In this document: one piece after another, positions 8,583-18,676 of the stretch | Numbering within the stretch: position 1 is the stretch's first letter | Layout: each line of letters opens with the position of its first letter | NCBI RefSeq assembly: GCF_900631615.1 | Contig: NZ_LR131273.1 | Coordinates: 3,814,850-3,878,849 of the forward strand | DNA: 64,000 nt | Direction: 5' to 3' | Origin: Tsukamurella paurometabola | Lineage (GTDB): Bacteria > Actinomycetota > Actinomycetes > Mycobacteriales > Mycobacteriaceae | The notes under the pieces: generated by a model | Seen by the model: the letters and a program-made list of their open reading frames with translations, nothing else | Databases searched by the model: none | What the model was told of the DNA's origin: nothing | Position numbers and translations under genes: made by a program

Positions 8583-10141
8583 GCCGCGAACACCGTCCGG
8601 CCGTCGACCACGGTGCGCAGGCAGCGGGGCAGGCGCGCGCCGGGCGCGAGGTCGGGCAGCGGCGCGACGCCAGCGCGGGGATCGGTCGACCAGCGCTGCA
8701 CCGCGTCCGACGGTGCCCGCACGACCAGCTCGTCGGCGTCCCAGACGGCGAACGTCGCGGGCGCCCCGGCGACCAGTGTCCCGGCGACGCCGTCGCGGAC
8801 TCCCCCGGCCCGCCACGCGCCGCGGGTCGCGGCGGCGAAGGCGGCACGCGGCGAGATCGCGCTGCCGGGCGTGCGGTGCTGCACCGCGGCGCGCAGCGTG
8901 GCCCACGGGTCGAGCGGCGTGACGGGCGAGTCCGACGAGAAGGCCAGCGGTACGGCGTTCTTCGCGAGCAGGGCGAAGTCGTTGAGGGCCGCCGCGCGCT
9001 CGGTGCCGAGGCGGCGGGCGTACATCCCGCCCGGTCCGCCCCACAGCGCGTCGAACTGCGGCTGCATCGACGCGTTCACGCCCCAGTCGCCGAGCTTCGC
9101 GGCCTCGTCCGACGTGACCATTTCCGCGTGCTCGACGCGGTGCCCGCAGGAGGCGACCCGGGGGCCGCCGAAGGCGTCGACGGCCGCCGCGAAGGCCGCG
9201 ACCACCCGCGCGACCGCGGCATCGCCGATGGCGTGGAAGCCGGCCTGGATCCGGGCCCGGGTGCACGCCAGGACGTGCGCGGTCACGGTCTCCTGGTCGA
9301 GGTACGCGACGCCGTTGGACGGTGCGTCCGCGTACGGCGCGTGCAGCAGGGCGGTGCGGCTGCCGAGCGAGCCGTCCACGAAGAGGTCGCCCGCCAGGCC
9401 GTCGGCCCCGGTGCGGTAGATGAGCGCGCGGGCGTGGTCGGCGTCGCGGGCGGCCTCGCCCCAGTAGCGGCGCACGCGCACCCCGTGGTCGAGGGCACCG
9501 AGCAGGGTGAAGTCGCGCTCGCCCGCGATGTCGGGCCCGCCGCATTCGTGGACGGCGGCGATGCCCGCGGCGGCTGCCGCGTCGAGGGCCGCGGTCTGCG
9601 CGGCGGTGATCTGCGCGTTGCTGAGCGCCGCGAGGGCGGCGGCGCGGACGGCGTGGTGGGCGGCGGCGGTGAGCGGACAGTCGGGCGAGAAGCCGGCGAG
9701 CCCCTCCAGACCGGGGACGAGAGCGCGCAGTGCGGTGCTGGCCTGCGCGGAGTGCTCGTCGACCCGGGCCGCGTAGACGACGCGATTCTCGTCGAGGTCG
9801 GTGCGCTGGAGCGTGCCCTCCCATGTGGTGTCGTCCCAGCCGCGGGCGATCACGGTCTCGCCGGGGGTGGCGGCGAGCGCGGCCCGCACCGCCTCCGGGC
9901 CGCCGGACAGGTCCGGGCCGGTCAGGGCGAGCCCCGTGGCGGTCAGGTGGACGTGGGTGTCGACGAAGGCGGGGGCGACGAACGCCCCGTCGAGGTCGGT
10001 GACTCGCGCGTCCGGGTGGAGGGCCCGCGCGGCGCGGTCCTCCCCGATCCAGGTGATGACGCCGTTCTCCACCGCGATCGCGGTGGCGGTGGTGGACGTG
10101 GGCGTGTAGATCCGCCCGCCGACGAGTAGTTCGGTGGTCAC
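8579..10141 (-). CDS. YtcJ-like metal-dependent amidohydrolase
   Basis: The 520-residue product belongs to the amidohydrolase_3 (YtcJ/NfdA-like) group, often annotated as N-substituted formamide deformylases; real substrates are mostly unknown. Metal-site signatures are visible: VDTHVHL near residue 62, HECGGPDI, GFHAIGDAAVARV, CGHRVEHAEM and FSSDSPVTPLDPW near the C-terminus. A small beta-sandwich is formed by both ends, as usual. It is the second gene of the fxsA-amidohydrolase-lnt-ppm1 operon, 14 bp after fxsA and overlapping lnt by 4 nt. Its link with lipoprotein or lipoglycan assembly is only positional. Confidence 0.88.
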   Translation of the reverse strand: MTTELLVGGRIYTPTSTTATAIAVENGVITWIGEDRAARALHPDARVTDLDGAFVAPAFVDTHVHLTATGLALTGPDLSGGPEAVRAALAATPGETVIARGWDDTTWEGTLQRTDLDENRVVYAARVDEHSAQASTALRALVPGLEGLAGFSPDCPLTAAAHHAVRAAALAALSNAQITAAQTAALDAAAAAGIAAVHECGGPDIAGERDFTLLGALDHGVRVRRYWGEAARDADHARALIYRTGADGLAGDLFVDGSLGSRTALLHAPYADAPSNGVAYLDQETVTAHVLACTRARIQAGFHAIGDAAVARVVAAFAAAVDAFGGPRVASCGHRVEHAEMVTSDEAAKLGDWGVNASMQPQFDALWGGPGGMYARRLGTERAAALNDFALLAKNAVPLAFSSDSPVTPLDPWATLRAAVQHRTPGSAISPRAAFAAATRGAWRAGGVRDGVAGTLVAGAPATFAVWDADELVVRAPSDAVQRWSTDPRAGVAPLPDLAPGARLPRCLRTVVDGRTVFAA

Positions 10142-10155
10142 GGACGACCAGTCTG

Positions 10156-10698
10156 CTACGCGGGCGGCAACTCGCGGAATCCGGGCCGGGGCCCGTACCG
10201 CGTCACGTCGACGATCGGCTCGTCGGTCCGCTCGCGGCCCACGTCACCGTCCGGGCCGGACATCACGTCACCGTCGACGACGGTCCCGTATCCGCGGGGC
10301 TGCCCCGCGAGGACGGTGACCAGGCCGGACTCCTCGACGAACGATGCGACGCGCTTGGCGCCGACGTACGCGACCGCCGGGCGGACCACCGCGCGGACGG
10401 GTTTGACCAGCAGGAGCAGGCCGAGCGCGGTGCTCACCACGCCGGGCACGGCGAGCAGGAAGACGGCCGCCGCGAGGATCGCGGTGTCCATGAGCGCCGG
10501 ACCCGCGGACCGCTGCCCGTCGAGCGCCCGCCCGAGGTCGCGCAGCACGCCGGCGGCGGTGCGCCGCAGCATGACGACGCCGAGCACGGTGGCGCCGATG
10601 ATGGCGAGCACCGCCCAGCCGAAGCCGAGCCAGGACACCAGCCCGGCGAACGCCGCGATCTCCACGACGAGGTAGGTCAGGAACGCGAAGAGCTTCAT
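10156..10698 (-). CDS. fxsA: FxsA family membrane protein
   Basis: A 180-residue integral membrane protein with the FxsA layout: start MKLFAFLTYLVVEIAAF, a second helix GWAVLAIIGATVLGVVMLRR, a middle amphipathic region with ALMDTAILAAAVFLLAVPGVVS, and GLLLLVKPVRAVVRPA before a hydrophilic tail. E. coli FxsA overproduction blocks phage F exclusion; its normal role is unclear. Start ATG 10698 is chosen because the conserved N-terminus begins there. It heads the four-gene operon ending in ppm1; M. tuberculosis has fxsA (Rv2053c) in the same neighbourhood. Confidence 0.92.
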   Translation of the reverse strand: MKLFAFLTYLVVEIAAFAGLVSWLGFGWAVLAIIGATVLGVVMLRRTAAGVLRDLGRALDGQRSAGPALMDTAILAAAVFLLAVPGVVSTALGLLLLVKPVRAVVRPAVAYVGAKRVASFVEESGLVTVLAGQPRGYGTVVDGDVMSGPDGDVGRERTDEPIVDVTRYGPRPGFRELPPA

Positions 10699-10744
10699 AC
10701 CGGTACAACGGGTGAACCGGGCGAAAGGTTCCCCGCCCCCTCGC

Positions 10745-10806
10745 AATTGAACACTGTTCCTGTCAGGGAAAGCCCAGGTCGGGCTGAACAGAAACTGTGT
10801 TCAATT
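10745..10806. repeat. 62-nt nested inverted repeat between cobN and fxsA
   Basis: AATTGAACAC (10745-10754) and its exact complement GTGTTCAATT (10797-10806) enclose an inner CTGTTC/GAACAG pair (10754-10759, 10786-10791) and an AGCCC/GGGCT hairpin (10771-10775, 10781-10785). The arms are much more AT-rich than the surroundings. On the minus strand it begins four bases after the cobN stop codon and ends about 47 bp before fxsA, so it may terminate cobN, form an fxsA leader structure, or be a dimeric regulator site. No T tract follows. Confidence 0.7.
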
Positions 10807-10809
10807 CGA

Positions 10810-13800
10810 TCAGCGGTCCTCGAGGTCGCCCTCGGTGTCGAGGTAGGCCTGCTGGAGGGCGGCGAGGAGCTCGGGGTCCGGGGCCTTCCACAGTTCGCGC
10901 TGGGAGGCCTCGAGCAGCCGCTCGGCGATGCCGTGGAGCGCCCACGGGTTCGACTCCTCCATGAACTTGCGGTTCTCGGGATCGAGGACGTAGTTCTCGG
11001 TGAGCTTCTCGTACATCCAGTCGGCCATCACGCCGGCGGTGGCGTCGAAGCCGAAGAGGTAGTCCACCGTCGCGGCCATCTCGAAGGCGCCCTTGTAGCC
11101 GTGCCGGCGCATCGCCGCCATCCACCGCGGGTTCACGACGCGGGCCCGGAAGACCCGGTTCGTCTCCTCGCTCAGCGTGCGCGTGCGCACCGAGTCGGGG
11201 CGGGTGGAGTCGCCGACGTACGCCTCGGGATCGGACCCCGTGAGGTGCCGCACCGTCGCGACCATCCCGCCGTGGTACTGGAAGTAGTCGTCCGAATCGG
11301 CTATGTCGTGCTCGCGGGTGTCGATGTTCTTGGCCGCCACGTTGATCCGCCGGTACGCCGCCCGCATGTCGTCGGCTGCGGGCGCACCGTCGAGCCCGCG
11401 ACCGTACGCGTACCCGCCCCAGGCCGTGTAGACCTCGGCGAGGTCGGCGTCGCTGCGCCAGTTCTTCGAGTCGATGAGCTGCAGCAGACCGGCCCCGTAC
11501 GTGCCCGGCTTGGAGCCGAAGACGCGGGTCGTCGCGCGACGGTCGTCGCCGTGCTCCGCCAGCGCGGCGCGGGTGTGCGCCGCGACGTAGTTGGAGGCAT
11601 CGTCCTCGTCGAGACGGGCGACCAGCTGGACCGCGTCGTCGAGCATCGCCACGACGTGCGGGAAGGCGTCGCGGAAGAAGCCGGAGATGCGGACGGTCAC
11701 GTCGATGCGCGGGCGGCCCAGCTCCTCGAGCCCGATGACCTCGAGGCCGGAGACGCGGCGGGACTGCTCGTCCCACACCGGCGTGACGCCGAGCAGTGCG
11801 AGGACCTCCGCGATGTCGTCGCCGGCGGTGCGCATGGCCGAGGTTCCCCACACCGACAGCCCGACGGAGCGCGGGTACTCGCCATGCTCGTCCCGGTACC
11901 GCGCGAGCAGCGAGGCGGCCAGCTCCTGGCCCGTCGCCCACGCGAGCCGCGACGGCACGGCCTTCGGATCCACCGAGTAGAAGTTGCGCCCCGTGGGCAG
12001 CACGTTCACCAGGCCGCGCAGCGGTGAGCCGGACGGCCCGGCCGGGATGAATCCGCCCGCGAGGGCCCGCAGCACGTTGGCGATCTCGTCGCCCGTGCGG
12101 CGCAGGCGCGGCACGATCTCCGTCGCCGCGAAGTCGAGGATCTTCGCGACGGCCGGATCGTCGGTCAGGCCGGGCATTGCCGACGGTGCCCAGTCGGCGG
12201 CCGCCGCGGCGACCACCAGTTCGCGGGCCCGGGCCTCGAACTCGTCCGTCTTCGTCCGGGATTCGGGGCCGCCCACCGCGCCTTCTTCCAGGCCCAGGGC
12301 CTCGCGCAGGCCCGGTGTGTGCACGGAGCCCGCCCACATCTGCTTGGCGCGCAGCATCGCGAGCACCAGGTCGGTCTCCGCCTCGCCGGACGGGGCCGCG
12401 CCCAGGATGTGCAGACCGTCGCGGATCTGCACATCCTTGATCTCGCACAGCCAGCCGTCCACGTGCAGCAGCATGTCGTCGAAGGCGTCCTCGTCGGGCT
12501 GGTTCTCCAGGCCCAGGTCGTGGTCGAGTTTGGCGGCCTGCAGCAGCGTCCAGATCTGCTGCCGGATCATCGGCAGCTTCGCCGGGTCCAGGCTCTGCAC
12601 GTTGGCGTACTCGTCGAGGTGCTGCTCGAGGCGCGCGATGTCGCCGTAGCTCTCGGCGCGTGCCATGGGCGGGATGAGGTGGTCCACGAGCACCGCGTGC
12701 GCGCGCCGTTTGGCCTGGGTACCCTCGCCCGGGTCGTTGACCAGGAACGGGTAGATCAGCGGCAGGTCGGCCAGCGCGGCGTCGGTCCCGCAGGATGCGG
12801 ACATGCCGAGCGTCTTGCCGGGCAGCCATTCCAGGTTGCCGTGCTTGCCGAGGTGGATCACCGCGTCGGCGCCGAAACCGTGGTCGCGGTCGGCCAGCCA
12901 CCGGTAGCTCGCCAGGTAGTGGTGGCTCGGCGGCAGGTCCGGGTCGTGGTAGATCGCAACGGGGTTCTCGCCGAAGCCGCGCGGCGGCTGCACCATGACC
13001 GTGAGGTTGCCGAACCGCAGCGCGGCGATCGCGATGTCACCGGAGCCGGTCGTGAACAGCGAGCCGGGAGCCTCGCCCCAGTGCTCCGTCACGGCCTCGC
13101 GCAGGTCCTGTGGGAGCGTCGCGAACCAGGCCCGGTAGGTCGCGGGGTCGACGGTGACCTCGCTCCCGTCGAGGCGCTCGTCCGAGAGCCAGTCGGGGTC
13201 CTGGCCGCCGCGGGCGATGACGGCGTGGATGAAGGCGTCCGAGTCGTCGGCCTCCAGCCCCGGAACCTCCGCCGGATCGCCGATGTCGTAGCCGGCGGCG
13301 GCCAGCCGGCGGATCAACTCCAGCGCGGACTGCGGTGTGTCCAGGCCGACGGCGTTGCCGATCCGGGCGTGCTTGGTGGGATACGCCGAGAGCATCAGCG
13401 CGATCCGCTTCTCCTCATTCGGGATGCTGCGCAGCCGCGCGTGCCGCAGTGCGAGTCCCGCGACCCGCTCGGCGCGCTCGGGGTCGGGCACGTAGGCGGG
13501 CAGGCCGTCGTCGCCGATCTCCTTGAACGAGAAGGGCACGGTGATGATGCGGCCGTCGAACTCCGGGATCGCGACCTGCGTCGCGACGTCGAGCGGACTG
13601 AGGCCGTCGTCGCTGCCCTCCCACTGCTCGCGAGAGGTGGTGAGCGCCAGGGCCTGCAGGATCGGGATGTCCAGCGCCGCGAGGCGGCCGACGTCCCACG
13701 ACTCGTCGTCGCCGCCCGCCGCGGCACCCGCTGCGTTGACGCCACCCGCGGCGAGCACTGTCACCACCAGGGCGTCGAGGGTGCCGAGCTCGGCGAAGAG

Positions 13801-14397
13801 GGCGTCGTCGGCGGTGCGCAGCGAGGCGCAGAAGATCGGCACCGCGACCGCTCCGCGCGCCTCGATCGCCGAGGCCAGCGCGTCGATGTAGGCGGTGTTC
13901 CCCGCGAGGTGCTGGGCGCGGTAGTAGAGCACGCCGATCTGCGGACCGTCCGCCGCGGTGACCGCCGCGGGGCGCGGCACGACACCCCACTGCGGGGCCG
14001 TCACGGGCGGCGCGAAGCCGTCGCCGGTGAGCAGGATGGTGTCCGATAGGAAGTGGTACAGCTGCGCCAGATTATTCGGTCCGCCCTCGGCGAGGTAGGC
14101 GTGCGCCTGCGTGGCGACGCCGGCGGCCACCGTCGACGCCTCCATGAGGTCGGCGTCGGGCGCCTGCTCCCCCGAGACCACGACGACCGGCTTGCCGCTC
14201 GCGGCCAGGGCGTCGAGGCCGCTCTCCCAGTACCGGCGACCGCCGAGGATGCGGACCACCACGACGTCGGCCCCGTCGAGCAGGCCGGGCAGGTCCAGTT
14301 CCACGCTGATCCGGGCCGGATTGGCCCAGCGGTAGTCCGCGCCGCTGGCCTTCGCGCTGAGGAGGTCGGTGTCCGAGGTGGAGAGGAGGAGGATCAC
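10810..14397 (-). CDS. cobN: Cobaltochelatase subunit CobN
   Basis: A 1195-residue protein, the large ATP-dependent cobaltochelatase subunit (magnesium-chelatase H family) that inserts cobalt into hydrogenobyrinic acid a,c-diamide in aerobic cobalamin synthesis, with CobS and CobT (not in this window). Family sequences include YRAQHLAGNTAYIDAL, HLGKHGNLEWLPGKTLGMS, DPGEGTQAKRRAHAVLVDH and NVLPTGRNFYSVDPKAVPS. The length is usual. Start is GTG 14397, ten bases after the stop of the GntR regulator on the same strand, so cobN has little room for its own promoter. No cobalamin riboswitch is visible upstream. Two of the three cobalamin loci in this window are on the minus strand. Confidence 0.97.
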   Translation of the reverse strand: MILLLSTSDTDLLSAKASGADYRWANPARISVELDLPGLLDGADVVVVRILGGRRYWESGLDALAASGKPVVVVSGEQAPDADLMEASTVAAGVATQAHAYLAEGGPNNLAQLYHFLSDTILLTGDGFAPPVTAPQWGVVPRPAAVTAADGPQIGVLYYRAQHLAGNTAYIDALASAIEARGAVAVPIFCASLRTADDALFAELGTLDALVVTVLAAGGVNAAGAAAGGDDESWDVGRLAALDIPILQALALTTSREQWEGSDDGLSPLDVATQVAIPEFDGRIITVPFSFKEIGDDGLPAYVPDPERAERVAGLALRHARLRSIPNEEKRIALMLSAYPTKHARIGNAVGLDTPQSALELIRRLAAAGYDIGDPAEVPGLEADDSDAFIHAVIARGGQDPDWLSDERLDGSEVTVDPATYRAWFATLPQDLREAVTEHWGEAPGSLFTTGSGDIAIAALRFGNLTVMVQPPRGFGENPVAIYHDPDLPPSHHYLASYRWLADRDHGFGADAVIHLGKHGNLEWLPGKTLGMSASCGTDAALADLPLIYPFLVNDPGEGTQAKRRAHAVLVDHLIPPMARAESYGDIARLEQHLDEYANVQSLDPAKLPMIRQQIWTLLQAAKLDHDLGLENQPDEDAFDDMLLHVDGWLCEIKDVQIRDGLHILGAAPSGEAETDLVLAMLRAKQMWAGSVHTPGLREALGLEEGAVGGPESRTKTDEFEARARELVVAAAAADWAPSAMPGLTDDPAVAKILDFAATEIVPRLRRTGDEIANVLRALAGGFIPAGPSGSPLRGLVNVLPTGRNFYSVDPKAVPSRLAWATGQELAASLLARYRDEHGEYPRSVGLSVWGTSAMRTAGDDIAEVLALLGVTPVWDEQSRRVSGLEVIGLEELGRPRIDVTVRISGFFRDAFPHVVAMLDDAVQLVARLDEDDASNYVAAHTRAALAEHGDDRRATTRVFGSKPGTYGAGLLQLIDSKNWRSDADLAEVYTAWGGYAYGRGLDGAPAADDMRAAYRRINVAAKNIDTREHDIADSDDYFQYHGGMVATVRHLTGSDPEAYVGDSTRPDSVRTRTLSEETNRVFRARVVNPRWMAAMRRHGYKGAFEMAATVDYLFGFDATAGVMADWMYEKLTENYVLDPENRKFMEESNPWALHGIAERLLEASQRELWKAPDPELLAALQQAYLDTEGDLEDR

Positions 14398-14407
14398 CGC
14401 CCCAACC

Positions 14408-15169
14408 CTAGTGGGCGCCGTTTCCGAGGATCGTTCCCGAGTGCAGTCCGGGCAGGCGGCGATAGGCGCCGCGGATGTGCGCCTCGGTGAGATCGGCGGC
14501 GCGGCCCGCGTCCCGTGCCTCGATCGCCGCGAGGATCGCCCGGTGCTCGTCCTGCAGGACCGCGGTGAGCGCGGGCCAGTCCTCGATCTGCTCGAACGCG
14601 GCGAGGATCCCCGCGCGCAGGGCGCCGCGGATGGCGACGGTCACCGTCGTGACGAGGCGATTTCCGCAGGCCTCGGCGATCGCGGTGTGGAACTCGGTGT
14701 CGGCGTCGTTGAAGGCCGCGCGGTCCTCCCCGGCCGCGTCCATGGCGGCGAGTGCGGCACGGACCGGGGCCAGGGCCGCCGCGTCGGCGTCGCGGGCCGC
14801 GAGGGACACCGAGGAGCGCTCCAGCAGTACTCGCGCCTCGACGATCTCGGGGAACTCGAAGTTGGTGAGCGCCATGTGGAGGCGGAGGAAGTGCGCGAGG
14901 GAGTCGGCGGGCATGGCGCTGACGAAGGTGCCGGCGCGCGGGCCGCTCCCGGTCCCGGAGGTGACGACGCCCTGCGCCTCCAGCACCCGCAGCGCCTCCC
15001 GGACCGCGGGGCGGCTCACCTCCAGTCGCGCGGCGAGGTCGCGCTCGGGAGGCAACGCGTCGCCCACGCGGAGCGAACCCGCCAGGATCTGATCCTCGAT
15101 GGCGCTGATCACCAGCTGGTACGTGCGGGTGCGGGCGACGGGTCGCCAGTCCGGTGCGTCGAGCGTCAT
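14408..15169 (-). CDS. lldR: FadR/LldR-type GntR regulator of lactate utilisation
   Basis: A 253-residue GntR-family repressor. The winged helix lies at about residues 12-75 (GDALPPERDLAARLEVSRPAVREALRVLEAQG), followed by an all-helical FCD effector domain with metal-ligand-like residues (AFNDADTEFHTAIAEACGNRL and DEHRAILAAIEARD). It is divergent from lutABC, and the gap holds a perfect TGGTnnnACCA palindrome of the FadR-subfamily type, so it most likely represses lut genes until L-lactate is present. Start ATG 15169 begins the conserved domain; the frame stays open further upstream, into the promoter. The gene ends ten bases before cobN. Confidence 0.85.
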   Translation of the reverse strand: MTLDAPDWRPVARTRTYQLVISAIEDQILAGSLRVGDALPPERDLAARLEVSRPAVREALRVLEAQGVVTSGTGSGPRAGTFVSAMPADSLAHFLRLHMALTNFEFPEIVEARVLLERSSVSLAARDADAAALAPVRAALAAMDAAGEDRAAFNDADTEFHTAIAEACGNRLVTTVTVAIRGALRAGILAAFEQIEDWPALTAVLQDEHRAILAAIEARDAGRAADLTEAHIRGAYRRLPGLHSGTILGNGAH

Positions 15170-15200
15170 GTGCTCAGCCTTCCAGGAGAGCGCGGATCGG

Positions 15201-15229
15201 TTGACATGTGATGCCCGCCACCCTAGCGT
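15201..15229 (+). promoter_or_regulatory. lutABC promoter
   Basis: TTGACA (15201-15206) and TAGCGT (15224-15229) are separated by 17 bp, a near-consensus housekeeping promoter. The start of transcription would be near 15236, inside the adjacent operator, leaving a leader of about 95 nt before lutA. Confidence 0.75.
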
Positions 15230-15234
15230 CGATC

Positions 15235-15251
15235 CTGTGGTCAGACCACAG
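15235..15251. promoter_or_regulatory. LldR operator
   Basis: CTGTGGTCAGACCACAG is a perfect palindrome (8+1+8) with the TGGTnnnACCA core of FadR/LldR-type regulators. It covers the predicted lutABC transcription start, a position suited to repression by the divergent GntR regulator. Confidence 0.8.
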
Positions 15252-15330
15252 CACTGATCGCTCCGCCTCAGCCCGTCCTGGAGATCTCCATGCCTCACCC
15301 GCTTTCCCGTCGCGCCCGGACGGCGCCGTC

Positions 15331-16067
15331 GTGAAGGTCGCCCTGTTCGCCACGTGCTTCAACGACACGATGTGGCCCGGGACCCCGAAGGCCGTCGTCC
15401 GGCTGTTGGAGCGCCTCGGCGTCGACGTCGCCTTCCCGCCGGCCCAGACCTGCTGCGGACAGATGTTCACCAACACGGGCTACGCAGACGAGGCGATACC
15501 GGGCGTGCGCCGCTTCGTGGAGGTCTTCGCCGAGTACGACGCCGTCGTGGCCCCGTCGGGCTCGTGCGTCGGCTCCGTGCGACACCAGTATCCGGGGCTC
15601 GCCGACCGTGCCGGCGACCGCGGGCTCCGCGCCGCCGTCGACGACCTGGCGCCCAGGGTGTACGAGCTCAGCGAGTTCCTCGTGGACGTGCTCGGCGTCA
15701 CCGATGTGGGCGCCTTCTTCCCGCACCGCGTCACGTATCACCCGACCTGCCATTCGCTCCGCATGCTCCGCGTCGGCGACCGCCCGCTGCGGCTGCTCCG
15801 CGCGGTACGCGGCATCGACCTCGTCGAGTTGCCGGACGCCGACCAGTGCTGCGGTTTCGGCGGCACCTTCGCTCTGAAGAACGCCGCCGTCTCCGTGGCG
15901 ATGGGCCTGGACAAGACCGCGCACGTCCGCGGCACCGGCGCGGACTACCTCGTCGCCGGCGACAACTCGTGCCTCGCCCACATCGGCGGCCTGCTGTCGC
16001 GTCAGGGCGACGGCGTCCGCACCGTGCACCTCGCCGAGATCCTGGCATCGACCGAAGGAGGCGGGCC

Positions 16068-16071
<4 letters not shown>
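15331..16071 (+). CDS. lutA: LutA, (Fe-S)-binding subunit of lactate oxidase complex
   Basis: A 246-residue protein with two CCG (cysteine-rich) domains, as in LutA/LldE. The motifs are QTCCGQMFTNTGY (about residue 40), the upstream ATCFNDTMWP, TYHPTCHSLRM and ADQCCGFGGTFALKN. LutABC oxidises L-lactate to pyruvate in the cytoplasm, passing electrons to the respiratory chain. Start is GTG 15331 (MKVALFATCF); an open frame extends back to 15208 but would run through the promoter and operator. No strong ribosome site is visible. The stop overlaps the lutB start as GTGA. Confidence 0.92.
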
Positions 16072-17548
<1,477 letters not shown>

Positions 17549-17552
<4 letters not shown>

Positions 17553-18187
17553 CGGCGCGCGAGGAGATCCTCGGACGGGTCCGGGCCGCGCTCGCCGATG
17601 TCGGTGATCCCGACACCGCCGAGACGCCGGTCCCGTGGAGCTACGGCCGACCCGTCGGTACCGGCGACCTGGGGGTCGTCGACCGGTTCGCGGAACGGGT
17701 GGCCGATTACCGGGCGGAGGTGCGGCGGTGCGCCCCCGCCGACCTCGGTCCGACGGTCCGCTCAGCGCTCGGACCCGTGGACGGGACCGCCGGCGTGCTC
17801 GGCGACGACGTGGTCCGGCGCCTCGTGCCGGGCCCGGTCCCGTGGCTCGACGACGAGGACCTCGCGCCGCACCGGCTCGACGCCGCCGCGGCGGTGGTCA
17901 CCACCGCCACCATCGGGATAGCGAACACCGGGACGATCGTCCTCGACCACGGCGCGGGGCAGGGGCGGCGGGCCGTCACCCTGGTGCCCGACGTCCACGT
18001 CTGCGTGGTGCACGCCGACCGGATCGTCGACGACGTGCCGGCGGCCGTCGCCCGGCTCCGCGACGCCGGTGCCCACGTCCGGCCGCTGACCTGGATCAGC
18101 GGCCCGAGCGCCAGCAGTGATATCGAGTTGGATCGCGTCGAGGGCGTGCACGGGCCCCGGAACCTGCGGGTGATCGTCGTGGAGTGA
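17549..18187 (+). CDS. lutC: LutC, LUD-domain subunit of lactate oxidase complex
   Basis: A 212-residue LUD-domain protein. The family pattern is visible in the second half: VVTTATIGIANTGTIVLDH, RRAVTLVPDVHVCVVH and ISGPSASSDIELDRVEGVHGPRNLRVIVVE, the last being a highly conserved LutC ending. The third gene of the lutABC operon, starting at GTG 17549 within the lutB stop. Biochemistry of the individual subunit is not well resolved; it is required with LutA and LutB for growth on L-lactate in Bacillus. Confidence 0.93.
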
Positions 18188-18193
18188 GCGTGG

Positions 18194-18676
18194 TCAGAGC
18201 ACGGCGCCGTGCATGACGATGCCGGGCGCGGCCGCATCGACGAGGTCGGTGTTCGCATCGTCACCGCCGGCGTACGCGACGACGCTCGACGTCTCGATCC
18301 GGGTGCCACCGCCGACCCGCACCACGCAGTCCACGGTGAACAGGTCGATCCCCGCCCTCGTCACGCGGTCGGCGACGCGGGCACCCAGCGAGGCGACGTC
18401 GCCGATGCGGAGTGGCTCGACCTGACGGACGGTCTGCGAGACGTGCAGTAGTCGGCCGACGTTGAAATCCTCGATCTGCTCGGCGAGCAGCCGCGCCGCG
18501 ACCTTGAACACGGGGTCGGCGATGATGAGCGGCGGCACGGGCGTATCGCGCGGGATGATCCGGCTACTCGCGTACGGCACGTGCGGCGAACGGGTGGCCC
18601 GGCCGTACGATCGGAGGCTCTCCGCGTCCACGGAGTAGCAATCGTCCAGCCAGAGGGTGTCGTCGCCGTCGGTCAT
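18194..18676 (-). CDS. Probable MaoC/hotdog-fold acyl dehydratase-like protein
   Basis: A 160-residue protein that appears to have a hotdog fold of the MaoC/FAS1-dehydratase N-terminal type: ADPVFKVAARLLAEQIE, then HVSQTVRQVEPLRIGDVA and VADRVTRAGIDLFTVDCVV resemble the strand-loop elements of HadA/HadC-like hydratases. I do not see the catalytic D-x4-H of active MaoC hydratases, so it could be a thioesterase-like or regulatory partner. ATG 18676 overlaps the stop of the TetR gene (ATGA), so both are one transcript. Position opposite a FabH-type synthase suggests an acyl-chain pathway, by inference. Confidence 0.55.
   Translation of the reverse strand: MTDGDDTLWLDDCYSVDAESLRSYGRATRSPHVPYASSRIIPRDTPVPPLIIADPVFKVAARLLAEQIEDFNVGRLLHVSQTVRQVEPLRIGDVASLGARVADRVTRAGIDLFTVDCVVRVGGGTRIETSSVVAYAGGDDANTDLVDAAAPGIVMHGAVL

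Noticed and set aside
12319..14049. A 576-codon frame opposite cobN, and another at 10747-12027
   Set aside because: Both lie wholly inside cobN, whose family motifs are clear, and look like GC-driven shadows.
10699..15170. Cobalamin riboswitch near the cob genes
   Set aside because: The gaps before cobN (10 bp), cobG, cobH and cobK-M-L are too short for this riboswitch, and I found no B12-box-like sequence.
15208..15330. N-terminal extension of LutA back to 15208
   Set aside because: It would pass through the promoter and operator and has no family similarity; GTG 15331 begins the conserved protein.
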